Below are positions 51,494 to 61,435 of a stretch of 64,000 nucleotides of DNA, piece after piece. Source of the stretch: Christiangramia sediminis (GTDB lineage Bacteria; Bacteroidota; Bacteroidia; Flavobacteriales; Flavobacteriaceae). The notes under the pieces were generated by a model that worked only from the letters and a program-made list of their open reading frames with translations, searched no databases and had not been told where the DNA came from. The DNA is taken from positions 434,001 through 498,000 of the forward strand of contig NZ_JAJBZG010000005.1 of assembly GCF_020552705.1 (NCBI RefSeq), written 5' to 3'. Position 1 is the first letter of the stretch, and each line of letters begins with the position of its first letter. A program made the position numbers and the translations under genes.

Positions 51494-51940
51494 ATGAGTT
51501 TAAAAATAGAAGTAAAAAAGTTCAGTGAATTAAACCTCACTGAACTTTACGATATTTTGCAATTAAGATCTGAAGTATTTGTAGTGGAACAGGATTGTGT
51601 TTACCAGGATATAGATGGTAAAGACAATGAAGCCTTACATATTATTGGATATAAAAATGACCAGATTGTTGCTTATACCCGATGTTTCAAACCGGGATAT
51701 TATTTTGATGAAGCTGCCATAGGACGTGTGGTGGTAAAAGATACTGAAAGGAAGTATGGTTTTGGCCATGAAATTATGAAGGCTTCAGACAAAGCAATTA
51801 AAGAGCATTACAAAACCTCCAATATCAAACTATCTGCTCAGCAATACCTCATCAAATTTTATGAATCTCATGGATATGTAACTACCGGTGAGGGATATCT
51901 TGAAGATGGGATCCCGCATATTGCTATGATCAAAGATTAG
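51494..51940 (+). CDS. GNAT family N-acetyltransferase (ElaA-like)
   Basis: 148 residues. The pattern LYDILQLRSEVFVVEQDCVYQDIDG near the start and IGRVVVKDTERKYGFGHEIM (acetyl-CoA loop) fit the ElaA-like branch of GNAT. It should acetylate an amine on a small molecule or protein. It lies 6 bases downstream of rpiB, and its stop overlaps the convergent sterol-desaturase-like gene by 4 bases. Confidence 0.88.
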   Translation: MSLKIEVKKFSELNLTELYDILQLRSEVFVVEQDCVYQDIDGKDNEALHIIGYKNDQIVAYTRCFKPGYYFDEAAIGRVVVKDTERKYGFGHEIMKASDKAIKEHYKTSNIKLSAQQYLIKFYESHGYVTTGEGYLEDGIPHIAMIKD

Positions 51941-52755
51941 TTCTTTGTTTTGATGTTGCGGTTGAAGGGAATTCCCAATTGATATTTTATATTATCGGCA
52001 TTTTTATCTTCTACAATGTCAATTCCGTAGCGGATATTTTCAGTCTTCTCATATACAAAAGTCCCAAAGATCCTATCCCAGATACTAAGCATATTTCCGT
52101 AGTTACTATCGGTCCACGGTAACTGATAATGATGATGAAATTTATGCATATTCGGGGTAACAATTACATAGCTTAGGCCCTTATCTATAAACTCCGGAAG
52201 TTTAATATTAGCATGTGTAAAGTAAGTAAAGAAGACACTTAAAATACGATAGAACAAATAAAAAGCAACCGGCATTCCGGTGATGATCACTGCGATCAAA
52301 GCAAAGCTTTCCCGAATTATAAAATCAAAAGGATGATGTCGTGTGCCGGTGGTAGCATCTACATGTGTATCTGTATGATGAATAAGGTGTAATCTCCACA
52401 TCCATTTGACCTTATGAAGCAGGAAATGGACAAAATATTGCGCGATTAGATCCAGCATCATAATGGCAAGGATAAGCTCTAACCAAATGGGCAGCGCTAT
52501 TAATTGCAACAAACCAAACTGGGAATTCTCAAGCCAAATAAATATTCCTACGGTTAATAATCCGAATAATATATTTATTGCTAAGACAAATCCGAGAAGT
52601 AGAAAATTGGTTTTGGCATGTTTCCATTTATTATACCTGAATTTTACCAAAGCATAATAACCTTCTAAGATCCAGAATCCTCCAAGGACAAATACTATCC
52701 ATACCAGCTTCTGCCAGTTGGGCATTGCTTCAAAAAAGAATAGAAAATTTTCCAA
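51937..52755 (-). CDS. Sterol desaturase/fatty acid hydroxylase family protein
   Basis: 272 residues with four to five membrane helices. The three His clusters are HFLLH, HLIHHTDTH and HKFHHH, which bind the di-iron centre. Such enzymes use oxygen to hydroxylate lipids, carotenoids or ether lipids. Bacteroidota often use them to make hydroxylated lipids, but the substrate cannot be told. It follows the S41 protease gene by 10 bases. The ferredoxin-reductase fusion at 12485 could in principle supply electrons, but this is speculation. Confidence 0.88.
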   Translation of the reverse strand: MENFLFFFEAMPNWQKLVWIVFVLGGFWILEGYYALVKFRYNKWKHAKTNFLLLGFVLAINILFGLLTVGIFIWLENSQFGLLQLIALPIWLELILAIMMLDLIAQYFVHFLLHKVKWMWRLHLIHHTDTHVDATTGTRHHPFDFIIRESFALIAVIITGMPVAFYLFYRILSVFFTYFTHANIKLPEFIDKGLSYVIVTPNMHKFHHHYQLPWTDSNYGNMLSIWDRIFGTFVYEKTENIRYGIDIVEDKNADNIKYQLGIPFNRNIKTKN

Positions 52756-52765
52756 ACTTCAGATC

Positions 52766-54400
52766 TTATTTTAAGATTTTAGAATATTCAGATGGATTAT
52801 TTAAAAGAGATTGGGCCTTGGTTATTTCGGGATTATGCGTTGTATAATATTCGTATAAACCTTCTTTATAAAAATAGCGTTTAATGATCTCATCGGTTAA
52901 TAAACTTACGATCTCAGGTTTTTTATTATCTAATTCCTGTTTTTTAAAGGCAGAGATCTGGGCTCTTATTTTATCTACTTCTGCTGAAATTTCAGTTCTT
53001 AATTCTTCTTCTTCCGCCTTATCCATCATTTCTGTCAATTCTCGCTCCGTAGCGGTTTGATATTTAAAATCTGAAGTTGCCAGGTATTTTTTAAAATCAT
53101 TAAAATCTGAATCGGTAAAACTGAAATCGTTGGGTTTATTTAACTCATGCGAATAGTAATATTTTGTGGCATAATCAAAAATAGCGTCCTGCAACAGCAA
53201 AGATTGGGTTATATCACTAAATTCAGAGGTTTCCAGTTGTACATCGGGTAAAATTCCGCCTCCGTCAAAAACTTTTCTTCCATTACGGGTTGTGAATTCA
53301 TTATAATCTGAAACCTTGGTTCTTACCGCTTCTCCTTCCTCGTTCCTGCTTCTGTAATCCAATGCCTGGATACATCTTCCGCTGGGAGTATAATACCTGG
53401 AAATAGTGATCTTTAACTGGGTTCCATATGCCAGTTCTTTTGGTCTTTGTACAAGTCCTTTTCCAAAACTTCTCGCACCTACAATTACTCCCCTATCCAG
53501 ATCCTGAATGGCCCCGGCCACGATCTCACTCGCTGAGGCACTGCGGCCATTCACCAGAACCACTAAAGGGATCTTGGTATCTATAGGTTCTTTTTCGGTA
53601 AAATATTCGCGGTTGTATTTCTCGATCACAGATTTCGTGGTCACGATTAATTCTCCCTTCGGAATAAAAATATTACTAACATTTATAGCTTCATTCAACA
53701 ATCCGCCTAAATTTCCCCGCAGGTCCAGGATCACTTTATCAGCACCCTGGCTTTTAAGCTCCTTGAAAGCCTGGGATACCTGTGTTGAAGCCTTGGCATT
53801 GAATTTAGAAAGTACGATATATGCCGAATTATCATCCAGTAATTTATAAAAAGGAACCGCATCAAGTTCTACCGAACTGCGTTTTAAACTCGTGGTCTTA
53901 ATCTCCCCCTGTCGCCTAAAAGTGATACTGATATTCGAATCTGGTGCTCCATTAAGCAATTCTCCTGCATCTTCTTTAAAATCAGCCACATTGATATTCC
54001 CGATTTTAATGATCTCATCTCCGGCTTTTAAACCGGCTTTATCGGCAGGATAATCCTTGTAGGCCTCCACAACGGTAATAGCTTCAGGTCCCGTTTTTAC
54101 CAGCGCACCTATTCCCGTGTATTCACCGGCACTATTTATCCTTGCTGCTTCCACATCCTGCTCATTCCAGTAATTGGTATAAGGATCCAATTCTGTTAAC
54201 ATGGATTTTATGGCCGTATCCATGAGATCGGCGGGATTGGTTTCATCAACATAATTCATGTTGATCTCCTTAAAGAGCGTAGTAAAGATCTCTATTTGTT
54301 TAGCGATCTCAAAAAAGTCTGATTTGAAACTTACGGTTCCAATGAATATCCCGATGAGAACTATCGGAAGTATAATAATTCTGCTGATTCGTTTTTTCAT
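52766..54400 (-). CDS. S41 carboxyl-terminal processing protease
   Basis: 544 residues. An N-terminal anchor (about 7-25) is followed by a PDZ domain (about 95-165) and the S41 catalytic domain. The nucleophile Ser is in NGRSASASEIV, and the catalytic Lys in RSFGKGLVQ. A long C-terminal helical extension (about 395-544) is typical of the flavobacterial form. It cuts exported proteins near their C-termini in the periplasm. It lies about 90 bases after rnpA on the same strand. Confidence 0.95.
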   Translation of the reverse strand: MKKRISRIIILPIVLIGIFIGTVSFKSDFFEIAKQIEIFTTLFKEINMNYVDETNPADLMDTAIKSMLTELDPYTNYWNEQDVEAARINSAGEYTGIGALVKTGPEAITVVEAYKDYPADKAGLKAGDEIIKIGNINVADFKEDAGELLNGAPDSNISITFRRQGEIKTTSLKRSSVELDAVPFYKLLDDNSAYIVLSKFNAKASTQVSQAFKELKSQGADKVILDLRGNLGGLLNEAINVSNIFIPKGELIVTTKSVIEKYNREYFTEKEPIDTKIPLVVLVNGRSASASEIVAGAIQDLDRGVIVGARSFGKGLVQRPKELAYGTQLKITISRYYTPSGRCIQALDYRSRNEEGEAVRTKVSDYNEFTTRNGRKVFDGGGILPDVQLETSEFSDITQSLLLQDAIFDYATKYYYSHELNKPNDFSFTDSDFNDFKKYLATSDFKYQTATERELTEMMDKAEEEELRTEISAEVDKIRAQISAFKKQELDNKKPEIVSLLTDEIIKRYFYKEGLYEYYTTHNPEITKAQSLLNNPSEYSKILK

Positions 54401-54493
54401 CTGTTTTGAATTTCTACTTGTTAATAGGTCAGATGTAATTCGCCAGGAAGCATTTTGCTGATATTACAAGGCTTTATGGCTCCTTTCATAAGC

Positions 54494-54862
54494 TTAAATT
54501 TTTTCTCTGAAACTCTCCAAAATTTTCTTCATGCTTCGGTCGAGTTTTTCATAGGTCATTTCTTCTCGTGAAATATGAATGAACATGAAGGCATAAGAAG
54601 AGGATAAATCATTGCTAACAAGGTACTTATTTTTTCTGAAAACTTCTCGCATCATGCGCTTTATTCTATTGCGCTGCACAGCAGTTTTCACAAGTTTCTT
54701 GGGCACCGAAACACCCGTCTTTAATTCAGCATTTTCAGCATTCGCAATGGGTATATATACCAGTTTTAAAGGATAGGATTTAATATTTTTCCCTTCTGCA
54801 AACAGCTGATCTATGAGCTTTTTGCTTTTAAGTTTCTGTGATCTTCCAAAACTTTCGTTCAT
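54494..54862 (-). CDS. rnpA: Ribonuclease P protein component
   Basis: 122 residues, basic. It contains KTGVSVPKKLVKTAVQRNRIKRMMRE, the RNR motif that binds the RNase P RNA. It helps mature the 5' ends of tRNAs. The usual partner rpmH (ribosomal protein L34) is not upstream: that place is taken by the terminator of the M1 peptidase gene. Such separation is common in this group. The rnpB RNA was not seen in the window. Confidence 0.95.
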   Translation of the reverse strand: MNESFGRSQKLKSKKLIDQLFAEGKNIKSYPLKLVYIPIANAENAELKTGVSVPKKLVKTAVQRNRIKRMMREVFRKNKYLVSNDLSSSYAFMFIHISREEMTYEKLDRSMKKILESFREKI

Positions 54863-54887
54863 ACTTCAAAAGTAAGCATCCTGTAAA

Positions 54888-54920
54888 TAAAAAACCCTTT
54901 CGATTGAGGAAAGGGTTTTT
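54888..54920 (-). terminator. Terminator of the MBL-S8-M1 operon
   Basis: AAAAACCCTTT (54890-54900) and AAAGGGTTTTT (54910-54920) form a perfect 11-bp pair around nine bases. On the minus strand it lies 23 bases after the M1 stop and ends in a T-run. Confidence 0.88.
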
Positions 54921-54942
54921 CAATATCTATGTGCAACAAAAA

Positions 54943-56838
54943 CTAGTTACCAGAATCGGTATTTTCAGTTTCAGATTTTTTCCAGGTATTATTATTTCTA
55001 TTAATATCTGCCATTAACTGGGAAGAATCAATTTCAATAGAAGTGATCTCTTTTTCAGAAGCCGGGATCTCAAGCTCATAAGAAGGGAATCCCCAGGCCC
55101 AGTCTTCTTTTACTGTTCTCTTGGTTCCTTCTTTTGCAGGTTTCTCCCATCTCATCATTTGTAATGGGATATAAAAAGTCTCTTTAGAACCATCAGCATA
55201 GGTAACATCAACATCTACAGGCATTGGCATTAAGCCGTTTCTCTGTAAGCTCACTTTTGTCATTTCTCCATCAGCTTCCACAGAGTTAATTGCATAATCT
55301 ATAGTATTGGTTGTTTTTGTCCAGTCCTGGAGATACCAGTCTAGTTCTGCACCAGAAACTTTTTCAGCAATTCTTATAAAGTCATTAGGAGTCGGGTGCT
55401 TAAATTTCCACTCATCATAGTAACGATTAAGGGTTTTAGCTAAATTTTCTTCTCCAATCACATATTCAAGTTGCGCAAGAAACACAGCTCCTTTAGAGTA
55501 TGCCGATGCTCCATAAAGGGCATTAATAGCATAACGATCTGCATGGGTAGATTGTGGTTGTTCTTTACCAGAATTTGCCAGATATCCATAACCTCTATAG
55601 GAACCTTTATGCGGATTTTCAGCATTTGAGCCCATCACAACATTTTCAGCTTTAGAAGAAATATATGAAGTAAAACCTTCATCCATCCATTCATGAATAC
55701 TTTCATTAGTAGCCATTAGATGTTGAAACCAGGCGTGTGCCATTTCGTGAGCAGTAACACCAACCAGACTTCCAAAAGAACGTTCTCCGGTAATTAAAGT
55801 AAGCATGGCATATTCCATACCGCCATCACCACCTTGAACTACTGAATACTGGTCCCATGGATAAGGCCCGATGTGTTCATTAAAATAAGCTAATAATTCA
55901 GCAGTTTTTGGCTGAAGATTCTTCCAGTTCTCTTTGATCTCTTCATTATCCTTGTAAAGGAAATGTAGCACGGTACCATCCTCAGCTACCAAAGTGTCAT
56001 GAATATATTCAGGATCTGCCGCCCAGGTAAAGTCATGTACCTTCGGCGCTTTAAAATGCCAGGTTAGCTTCTCACCCTTGGTCTTATTTACCTTAGTTCC
56101 TTCTTTTTGATATCCATGGCCAATTTCCTGTGGATTCTGAAGGTAACCTGTACTTCCCAGCACATAATCTTTATCTATACTTATTTTAACATCAAAATCT
56201 CCCCATACGCCATGAAACTCACGGCCAATGTAAGAGTCTGCATGCCATCCCTGGAAGTCGTATTCTGCCAGTTTAGGATACCACTGGCTCATGGAAAGTG
56301 CTACACCTTCTGAGCTATTTCGTCCGCTTCTTCTAATTTGTTCCGGCACCTGACCTTCAAATTCCATATTGAAAGTTGTCTTCTCACCAGGTAAAATTGG
56401 CTTGGCCAATTTTACTTCCAGCACGGTTCCTACTTCTTCGTATTGAAGTTCAGCACCGTTCTGAGTTAAAGAGTTAACTCTTAAATAACCGATCTGTTCA
56501 GGAGAAAGTCCGGTGATCCTGCTAACAATTTCAGGATTCTCCTCTGTTCCTTTATTCATGGTCATTCTGCCATCAGGATCGGGAACGCTTTCCAGACGTG
56601 CGTTCATTTCACTATCCGGTTGAAATGCGTTGAAAAAAAGGTGATAGAATACTCTGTCCAGGGTATCACGTGAATTATTAGTGTATACCAATTCCTGAGT
56701 TCCGGTATATTTAAAATTCTCCACATTCATGTCTACTTCCATCTGGTAATCTACATGTTGCTGCCAGTAAGAAGTATTATTCTGGGCTTGTAAAAACCCT
56801 GTGGTAATCAATAAAAAGCTAAATATTATTTTCTTCAT
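54943..56838 (-). CDS. M1 family aminopeptidase
   Basis: 631 residues with a signal peptide (about 1-18, ending LQAQN). The zinc site is HEMAH with the third ligand Glu exactly 18 residues later in MDEGFTSY. The exopeptidase motif GGMEYA is in place of the usual GAMEN. It should be an exported zinc aminopeptidase. It starts 2 bases after the S8 protease gene. No type IX C-terminal sorting domain is visible, so it may stay in the periplasm. Confidence 0.94.
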   Translation of the reverse strand: MKKIIFSFLLITTGFLQAQNNTSYWQQHVDYQMEVDMNVENFKYTGTQELVYTNNSRDTLDRVFYHLFFNAFQPDSEMNARLESVPDPDGRMTMNKGTEENPEIVSRITGLSPEQIGYLRVNSLTQNGAELQYEEVGTVLEVKLAKPILPGEKTTFNMEFEGQVPEQIRRSGRNSSEGVALSMSQWYPKLAEYDFQGWHADSYIGREFHGVWGDFDVKISIDKDYVLGSTGYLQNPQEIGHGYQKEGTKVNKTKGEKLTWHFKAPKVHDFTWAADPEYIHDTLVAEDGTVLHFLYKDNEEIKENWKNLQPKTAELLAYFNEHIGPYPWDQYSVVQGGDGGMEYAMLTLITGERSFGSLVGVTAHEMAHAWFQHLMATNESIHEWMDEGFTSYISSKAENVVMGSNAENPHKGSYRGYGYLANSGKEQPQSTHADRYAINALYGASAYSKGAVFLAQLEYVIGEENLAKTLNRYYDEWKFKHPTPNDFIRIAEKVSGAELDWYLQDWTKTTNTIDYAINSVEADGEMTKVSLQRNGLMPMPVDVDVTYADGSKETFYIPLQMMRWEKPAKEGTKRTVKEDWAWGFPSYELEIPASEKEITSIEIDSSQLMADINRNNNTWKKSETENTDSGN

Positions 56839-56840
56839 TT

Positions 56841-58526
56841 TTAATTGTTTTTCGAAATTTGGTCGGCTAAAATTAATGCGTTATAAAGATTTGCCATCTT
56901 TCCTGAAGTTGACAAACTCTCAAATTTTTCGGTATTATTAGTATCTCCACCCACAATTACGGTTGCTTTGGTAGTAAGCCCGCTATCCATAATGATCTGC
57001 TTAACCTGAGGAGCACTAAGTTGTGGATAATAACCTCTGATAATGGCAGCGATCCCCGCTACGGCCGGAGAAGCCATGGAAGTTCCCTGTAAATATTCAT
57101 AAGTATCATTTGGAGTGGTAGACCAGATCTTGGTTCCCGGGGCAAATACATCCACGTTGGATTTCCCGTAGTTAGAGAAATTGGCCACCATTCCTGAACC
57201 GTATTCGTAATTCAGTGCACCTACCGTAAGAAAATTATCTGCTACTTCCGTAGAATTTTCAGGATCCTGATCATTTGGATAAACTCTTTTGCTATCTAGA
57301 TCAATACCTTCATTCCCCGCAGCATTTACGATAAGCACATCATTTTCGGCAGCATATTTTATCGCATCGATCACCCATTCAGGATTGGGAGAAAAATATT
57401 TACCAAAACTAGTATTGATAACTTTTGCACCATTATCAACCGCGTATCTAATTCCCAATGCGATATCCTTATCATATTCATCACCGTCTGGAACGGCTCT
57501 TACCACCAGGATCTTTGCATTACTTGCAACTCCTTTTATACCAAGATTATTAGAACGATCTGCCGCTATAATACCTGCCACATGGGTCCCGTGTTTAATA
57601 TTTTCTTTATCTGCCTCTGGGCCGGAAACTTCGTTATTTCCATAATCTGTATCGGTAATATCGTAAGGATCATCCCCAACTACAGCACGACCGTCCAGCT
57701 CCATATTAAAATGCGTAGCAAGCCTGTCTTTATAATATTCTATGGCTTCTTCCAGTTCTGTAAGTGCTTTTGGAATATTCTCATTCACATTATACTGAAT
57801 TTGACTAAGAATAGATTTATACTGGGTCATTTGTTGAGACTGAGGTCGGAAATCTGAAAGTTGCTCTTTGGTATAATCTTCGGTCCCTAATTCCGCTGAA
57901 ACCGCCTCATGTGCTGCTGAGATCTGACTCTGAATTTGCAGGTATTGTTCCCGAGTATCAATAGCTTCAGCATATTCTTTATCATATTCAGCCTTTGCAG
58001 CTTTGTAAGTATTGTATTCTTCGCGATCTGCCGTGCTGATACTACTTTCAGCTTTTCCCTCGTATTTAGGCTTTAAGCGCTTATAAATACGGGTATATTC
58101 CATGTTCTCAGCAACAGCATCTCCTAAAAAGTTCCAGCCGTGAACGTCATCAATGTAACCATTGTTATCGTCATCTTTTCCATTGCCTGGAACTTCATCA
58201 GAATTTGTCCAGATCACTGCTTGAAGATCTTCATGTTCAATATCAACCCCACTATCTATCACTCCAACAATTACCGGAGAAGGTTTATTTTTTTTGATGA
58301 TTTCAGCATAAGCTTTATTCACACTCATCCCAGGGATGGTATCATTCACAAGATCTGCATTTGTCCAGTCCTTAAGCTGAACATCGGAAAGATCGCGAAC
58401 CTTTAAAGGAATAGAATCTATATTGCTAACAGGAGTTGAGAGTATCCTGGGAGAGGTACTGCTACATCCGGTTAATATTCCTGCTGTAAGTAGGTATAGA
58501 AATGGTTTAAAAAAAGGTATCTTCAT
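56841..58526 (-). CDS. S8 subtilisin-like lipoprotein protease with a large insert
   Basis: 561 residues. The lipoprotein signal has its Cys at residue 21 (GILTGC). The catalytic triad is Asp91 (IDSGVD), His312 (HGTHVAG) and Ser483 (GTSMASP). The Asp-His distance of about 220 residues is far above the about 32 of subtilisin; the extra part (about 140-275) is helical and charged. It lies between the MBL and M1 genes. A membrane-anchored protease facing the periplasm or surface is inferred. Confidence 0.93.
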   Translation of the reverse strand: MKIPFFKPFLYLLTAGILTGCSSTSPRILSTPVSNIDSIPLKVRDLSDVQLKDWTNADLVNDTIPGMSVNKAYAEIIKKNKPSPVIVGVIDSGVDIEHEDLQAVIWTNSDEVPGNGKDDDNNGYIDDVHGWNFLGDAVAENMEYTRIYKRLKPKYEGKAESSISTADREEYNTYKAAKAEYDKEYAEAIDTREQYLQIQSQISAAHEAVSAELGTEDYTKEQLSDFRPQSQQMTQYKSILSQIQYNVNENIPKALTELEEAIEYYKDRLATHFNMELDGRAVVGDDPYDITDTDYGNNEVSGPEADKENIKHGTHVAGIIAADRSNNLGIKGVASNAKILVVRAVPDGDEYDKDIALGIRYAVDNGAKVINTSFGKYFSPNPEWVIDAIKYAAENDVLIVNAAGNEGIDLDSKRVYPNDQDPENSTEVADNFLTVGALNYEYGSGMVANFSNYGKSNVDVFAPGTKIWSTTPNDTYEYLQGTSMASPAVAGIAAIIRGYYPQLSAPQVKQIIMDSGLTTKATVIVGGDTNNTEKFESLSTSGKMANLYNALILADQISKNN

Positions 58527-58535
58527 AGTATGATT

Positions 58536-59399
58536 TTAGTTAAATAGTTCGTCGAAGGTATGGGTTTTATCAAGTCTCACACCTTTCTCAGTGTGTTTTA
58601 GGCTTATAATTTCATTATGAGCATCGTGCTCCATAAATAAATAATAATTTTCATCTGCCGCAGTTTCCAGAAATTTCTTTTTTTCCGGTAAGGTTAATAA
58701 AGGCCTGGTATCATATCCCATAACGAATGGTAGTGGAATATGGCCGGCTGTTGGCAGTAGATCTGCCATAAAAACAAGTTTTTTCCCTTTATAATCGATG
58801 TGCGGAATCATTTGTTTGTCTGTATGACCATCTACAAATAATACGCCAAATCCAAGATTTTCGGAATTCAAAAAACTTTTATCTTCCTCTCTTTCAATAA
58901 AATGTAGTTTACCACTTTGCTCCATAGGAATAATATTTTCCTTTAAAAAAGAAGCTTTTTCGCGGTCATTGGGCTGGGTTGCCCAAAGCCAGTGCTCTTT
59001 ATTGCTCCAGAATCGGGCATTTTTAAATGCTGGTTCGTACCCTGTTCTATCTTTATTCCACTGAATGCTGCCTCCGCAATGATCAAAATGAAGATGGGTC
59101 ATGAAAATATCGGTAATATCATCCCGATGAAATCCATACTTTTTTAAAGACTTATCTATACTGTGATCTCCCCATGGATAATAATATCCAAAGAATTTTT
59201 CGCTTTGCTTATCCCCCATTCCGGTATCTATGAGCATAAGCCTGTCTCCGTCTTCAATAAGCAAACAACGGGCAGCAATGTCTATCATATTATTAGCATC
59301 TGCCGGATTGGTTCTAGTCCAGAGACTTTTTGGCACCACGCCAAACATAGCACCTCCATCAAGTTTAAAATTTCCGGCTTCAATAGGATATAAGGTCAT
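58536..59399 (-). CDS. Metallo-beta-lactamase fold hydrolase
   Basis: 287 residues from ATG 59399 (MTLYPIEAGNFKLDGG); an upstream in-frame TTG adds nine residues but is less likely. The zinc motif is THLHFDHCGG (HxHxDH), followed by FVDGHTDKQ and a C-terminal EHDAHN. The layout is that of quorum-quenching lactonase and related hydrolases of the MBL fold, but the substrate is unknown. It heads the MBL-S8-M1 unit with a 9-base gap to S8. Confidence 0.87.
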   Translation of the reverse strand: MTLYPIEAGNFKLDGGAMFGVVPKSLWTRTNPADANNMIDIAARCLLIEDGDRLMLIDTGMGDKQSEKFFGYYYPWGDHSIDKSLKKYGFHRDDITDIFMTHLHFDHCGGSIQWNKDRTGYEPAFKNARFWSNKEHWLWATQPNDREKASFLKENIIPMEQSGKLHFIEREEDKSFLNSENLGFGVLFVDGHTDKQMIPHIDYKGKKLVFMADLLPTAGHIPLPFVMGYDTRPLLTLPEKKKFLETAADENYYLFMEHDAHNEIISLKHTEKGVRLDKTHTFDELFN

Positions 59400-59563
59400 T
59401 GCGAAATTTTTAAAAATTCTCTGCAAAATAGAAAATCTTATAGCCTTTTCGAATTATTTTCACTTCATTTAACAACATCATTTTATTGAAAGCCTTGAGA
59501 TAATAAGCTTTCAGAGTAAAACATTTTTAATATTTTTAGCAATTATTAGTAAAAGACGAACTT

Positions 59564-61432
59564 ATGATTGAATTGGCGGGAATAGTGATTCTGGGTATTT
59601 TGGCTCAATGGTTGGCATGGCGATTTAAGATTCCGGCGATTCTACCACTTATCCTTATAGGCCTTGCGGTTGGACCATTATCAACCTTTTTTACGGTAGA
59701 TGGTTCAAAGTTGATTGAACCTATTTGGGATGGTACTTCGGGTTTATTCCCAGGAAAGGGACTTTTTTATTTTGTTTCGCTGGCCATAGGAATTATTCTA
59801 TTTGAAGGTGGACTAACCCTTAGAAAAGGAGAAATTTTAAATGTAGGCCCCGTAATATTAAAGCTAATTACTATAGCGGTGATAGTTACATTTTTTGGTG
59901 CAGGGGTGGCCGCTTATCTTATTTTTGATCTAAGCTGGCAAATTAGTTTTCTTTTTGCCGCCCTTATAATTGTAACTGGACCCACAGTAATTACTCCTAT
60001 TCTTCGGAATATCCCTTTAAAAAAGGATGTTTCAGCAATTTTAAAATGGGAGGGAATTCTTATTGATCCTATTGGGGCGCTAGTGGCGGTATTAATGTTC
60101 GAGTTTATTAGTGCCGGGACTGGAACCGAATTTACTGAAACCGCCTTATTGGAGTTTGGTAAAATTGTTCTTTTTGGTTTTACCTTCGGATTTACCTTTG
60201 CACATGCTCTTGCTTTTGCGATCAAGAAAAATGTGATTCCTCATTATTTATTGAATGTACTTACGCTGGCAACAGTGTTAGGTGTTTTTGTACTTGCAGA
60301 TATGTTCGCTCATGAAAGTGGATTATTGGCCGTAGTGGTTATGGGAATGGTCATGGGAAATATAAACCTGCCAAACCTAAAGGAACTTCTTTATTTCAAG
60401 GAATCTTTAAGTGTGCTGCTTATCTCCATCCTTTTCATCCTTCTGGCTGCGAATATAAACATGGAAGATTTGCTGTTGGTATATGATATAAAAGCCCTGA
60501 TCCTTTTTGCTTCAGTAGTTTTAGTAATAAGACCATTAGGAGTGTTTGTGAGTAGTATTGGATCCTCATTGAAGACCAACGAAAAATTATTTATAAGTTG
60601 GGTAGGTCCTCGTGGTATTGTTGCTGCAGGTATTGCTTCACTTTTCGGGATAGAACTTTCCAATCAGGGCGTACCGGGAGCCGAATATATTACTCCGCTG
60701 GTATTCATGATCGTTTTGGGAACCGTATTGCTTAATGCAACTACCGCAAGATTGTTTGCGCAGTTGGTAGGGGTTTTTCTGAAGAATTCTCAGGGTATCC
60801 TTATTATTGGCGCTTCCACCATTTCCAGGCTAATTGCTTCTTATCTTAAAAAGAATAAAAGACATGTCGTGCTGGTAGATAGTAATGGCGCGAATATTAG
60901 AAAGGCCAGAGAACTGGGACTGGATGCCATACAGGAGAATGTATATTCAGATGATCTTATAAATAATATTGAACTAAGTGACGTAGGATATCTTATGGCA
61001 CTTACGGGTAATACCGAGGTTAACACAAATGCCATTGATAAATTCCGTAAGCATTTTGGTGAAAATGGGTCTTTCAGGGTGGTGTCTTCAGATGAAATGT
61101 ATGATCCTGAAAATAACCCTAAAGAAGGTTTGTTTTCTCAAACCGATGATTACATTAAGCTAACGAATCTTGCCAGAAAGTATCCATCTATCCATGAAAT
61201 AGACCTGAATTCAAAAGAGCACTATGAAGGCCTTATAGAAATTAGCAAGACCGATCCTGATATTATTCCATTGTTTGTTAAAAATAACGAGGACGAATTA
61301 AGTATTATCCCTTCTAACAGTATGGAGGTGGAAATTGAAGAAGGATATATGCTGGTATACCTTGGAAAACAAATAGAACAGGGAGATAGTGAGGAAAAAG
61401 AAAATATTGAAGAGAATTTAAAACAGGATTAG
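59564..61432 (+). CDS. CPA-type cation/proton antiporter with TrkA-N domain
   Basis: 622 residues. Twelve to thirteen membrane helices (about 1-400) of the Kef/NhaP type contain ALIIVTGPTVITPI and WVGPRGIVAAGIA, patterns of CPA1-like Na+ or K+/H+ antiporters. A cytosolic Rossmann-like RCK part follows (about 415-530, ILIIGASTISRLIASYLKK and HVVLVDSN), then a short acidic end. It keeps ion and pH balance. Ion preference unclear. Single-gene unit, convergent with yebC by 3 bases. Confidence 0.92.
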   Translation: MIELAGIVILGILAQWLAWRFKIPAILPLILIGLAVGPLSTFFTVDGSKLIEPIWDGTSGLFPGKGLFYFVSLAIGIILFEGGLTLRKGEILNVGPVILKLITIAVIVTFFGAGVAAYLIFDLSWQISFLFAALIIVTGPTVITPILRNIPLKKDVSAILKWEGILIDPIGALVAVLMFEFISAGTGTEFTETALLEFGKIVLFGFTFGFTFAHALAFAIKKNVIPHYLLNVLTLATVLGVFVLADMFAHESGLLAVVVMGMVMGNINLPNLKELLYFKESLSVLLISILFILLAANINMEDLLLVYDIKALILFASVVLVIRPLGVFVSSIGSSLKTNEKLFISWVGPRGIVAAGIASLFGIELSNQGVPGAEYITPLVFMIVLGTVLLNATTARLFAQLVGVFLKNSQGILIIGASTISRLIASYLKKNKRHVVLVDSNGANIRKARELGLDAIQENVYSDDLINNIELSDVGYLMALTGNTEVNTNAIDKFRKHFGENGSFRVVSSDEMYDPENNPKEGLFSQTDDYIKLTNLARKYPSIHEIDLNSKEHYEGLIEISKTDPDIIPLFVKNNEDELSIIPSNSMEVEIEEGYMLVYLGKQIEQGDSEEKENIEENLKQD

Positions 61433-61435
61433 AGT

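Noticed and set aside
54863-54942. rpmH next to rnpA
   Set aside because: The space upstream of rnpA contains only a terminator; no 45-50 residue basic frame is found.
59400-59426. TTG start nine codons upstream for the MBL gene
   Set aside because: The ATG at 59399 begins the family's normal N-terminus, and a promoter-like TATTTTG overlaps the extension.
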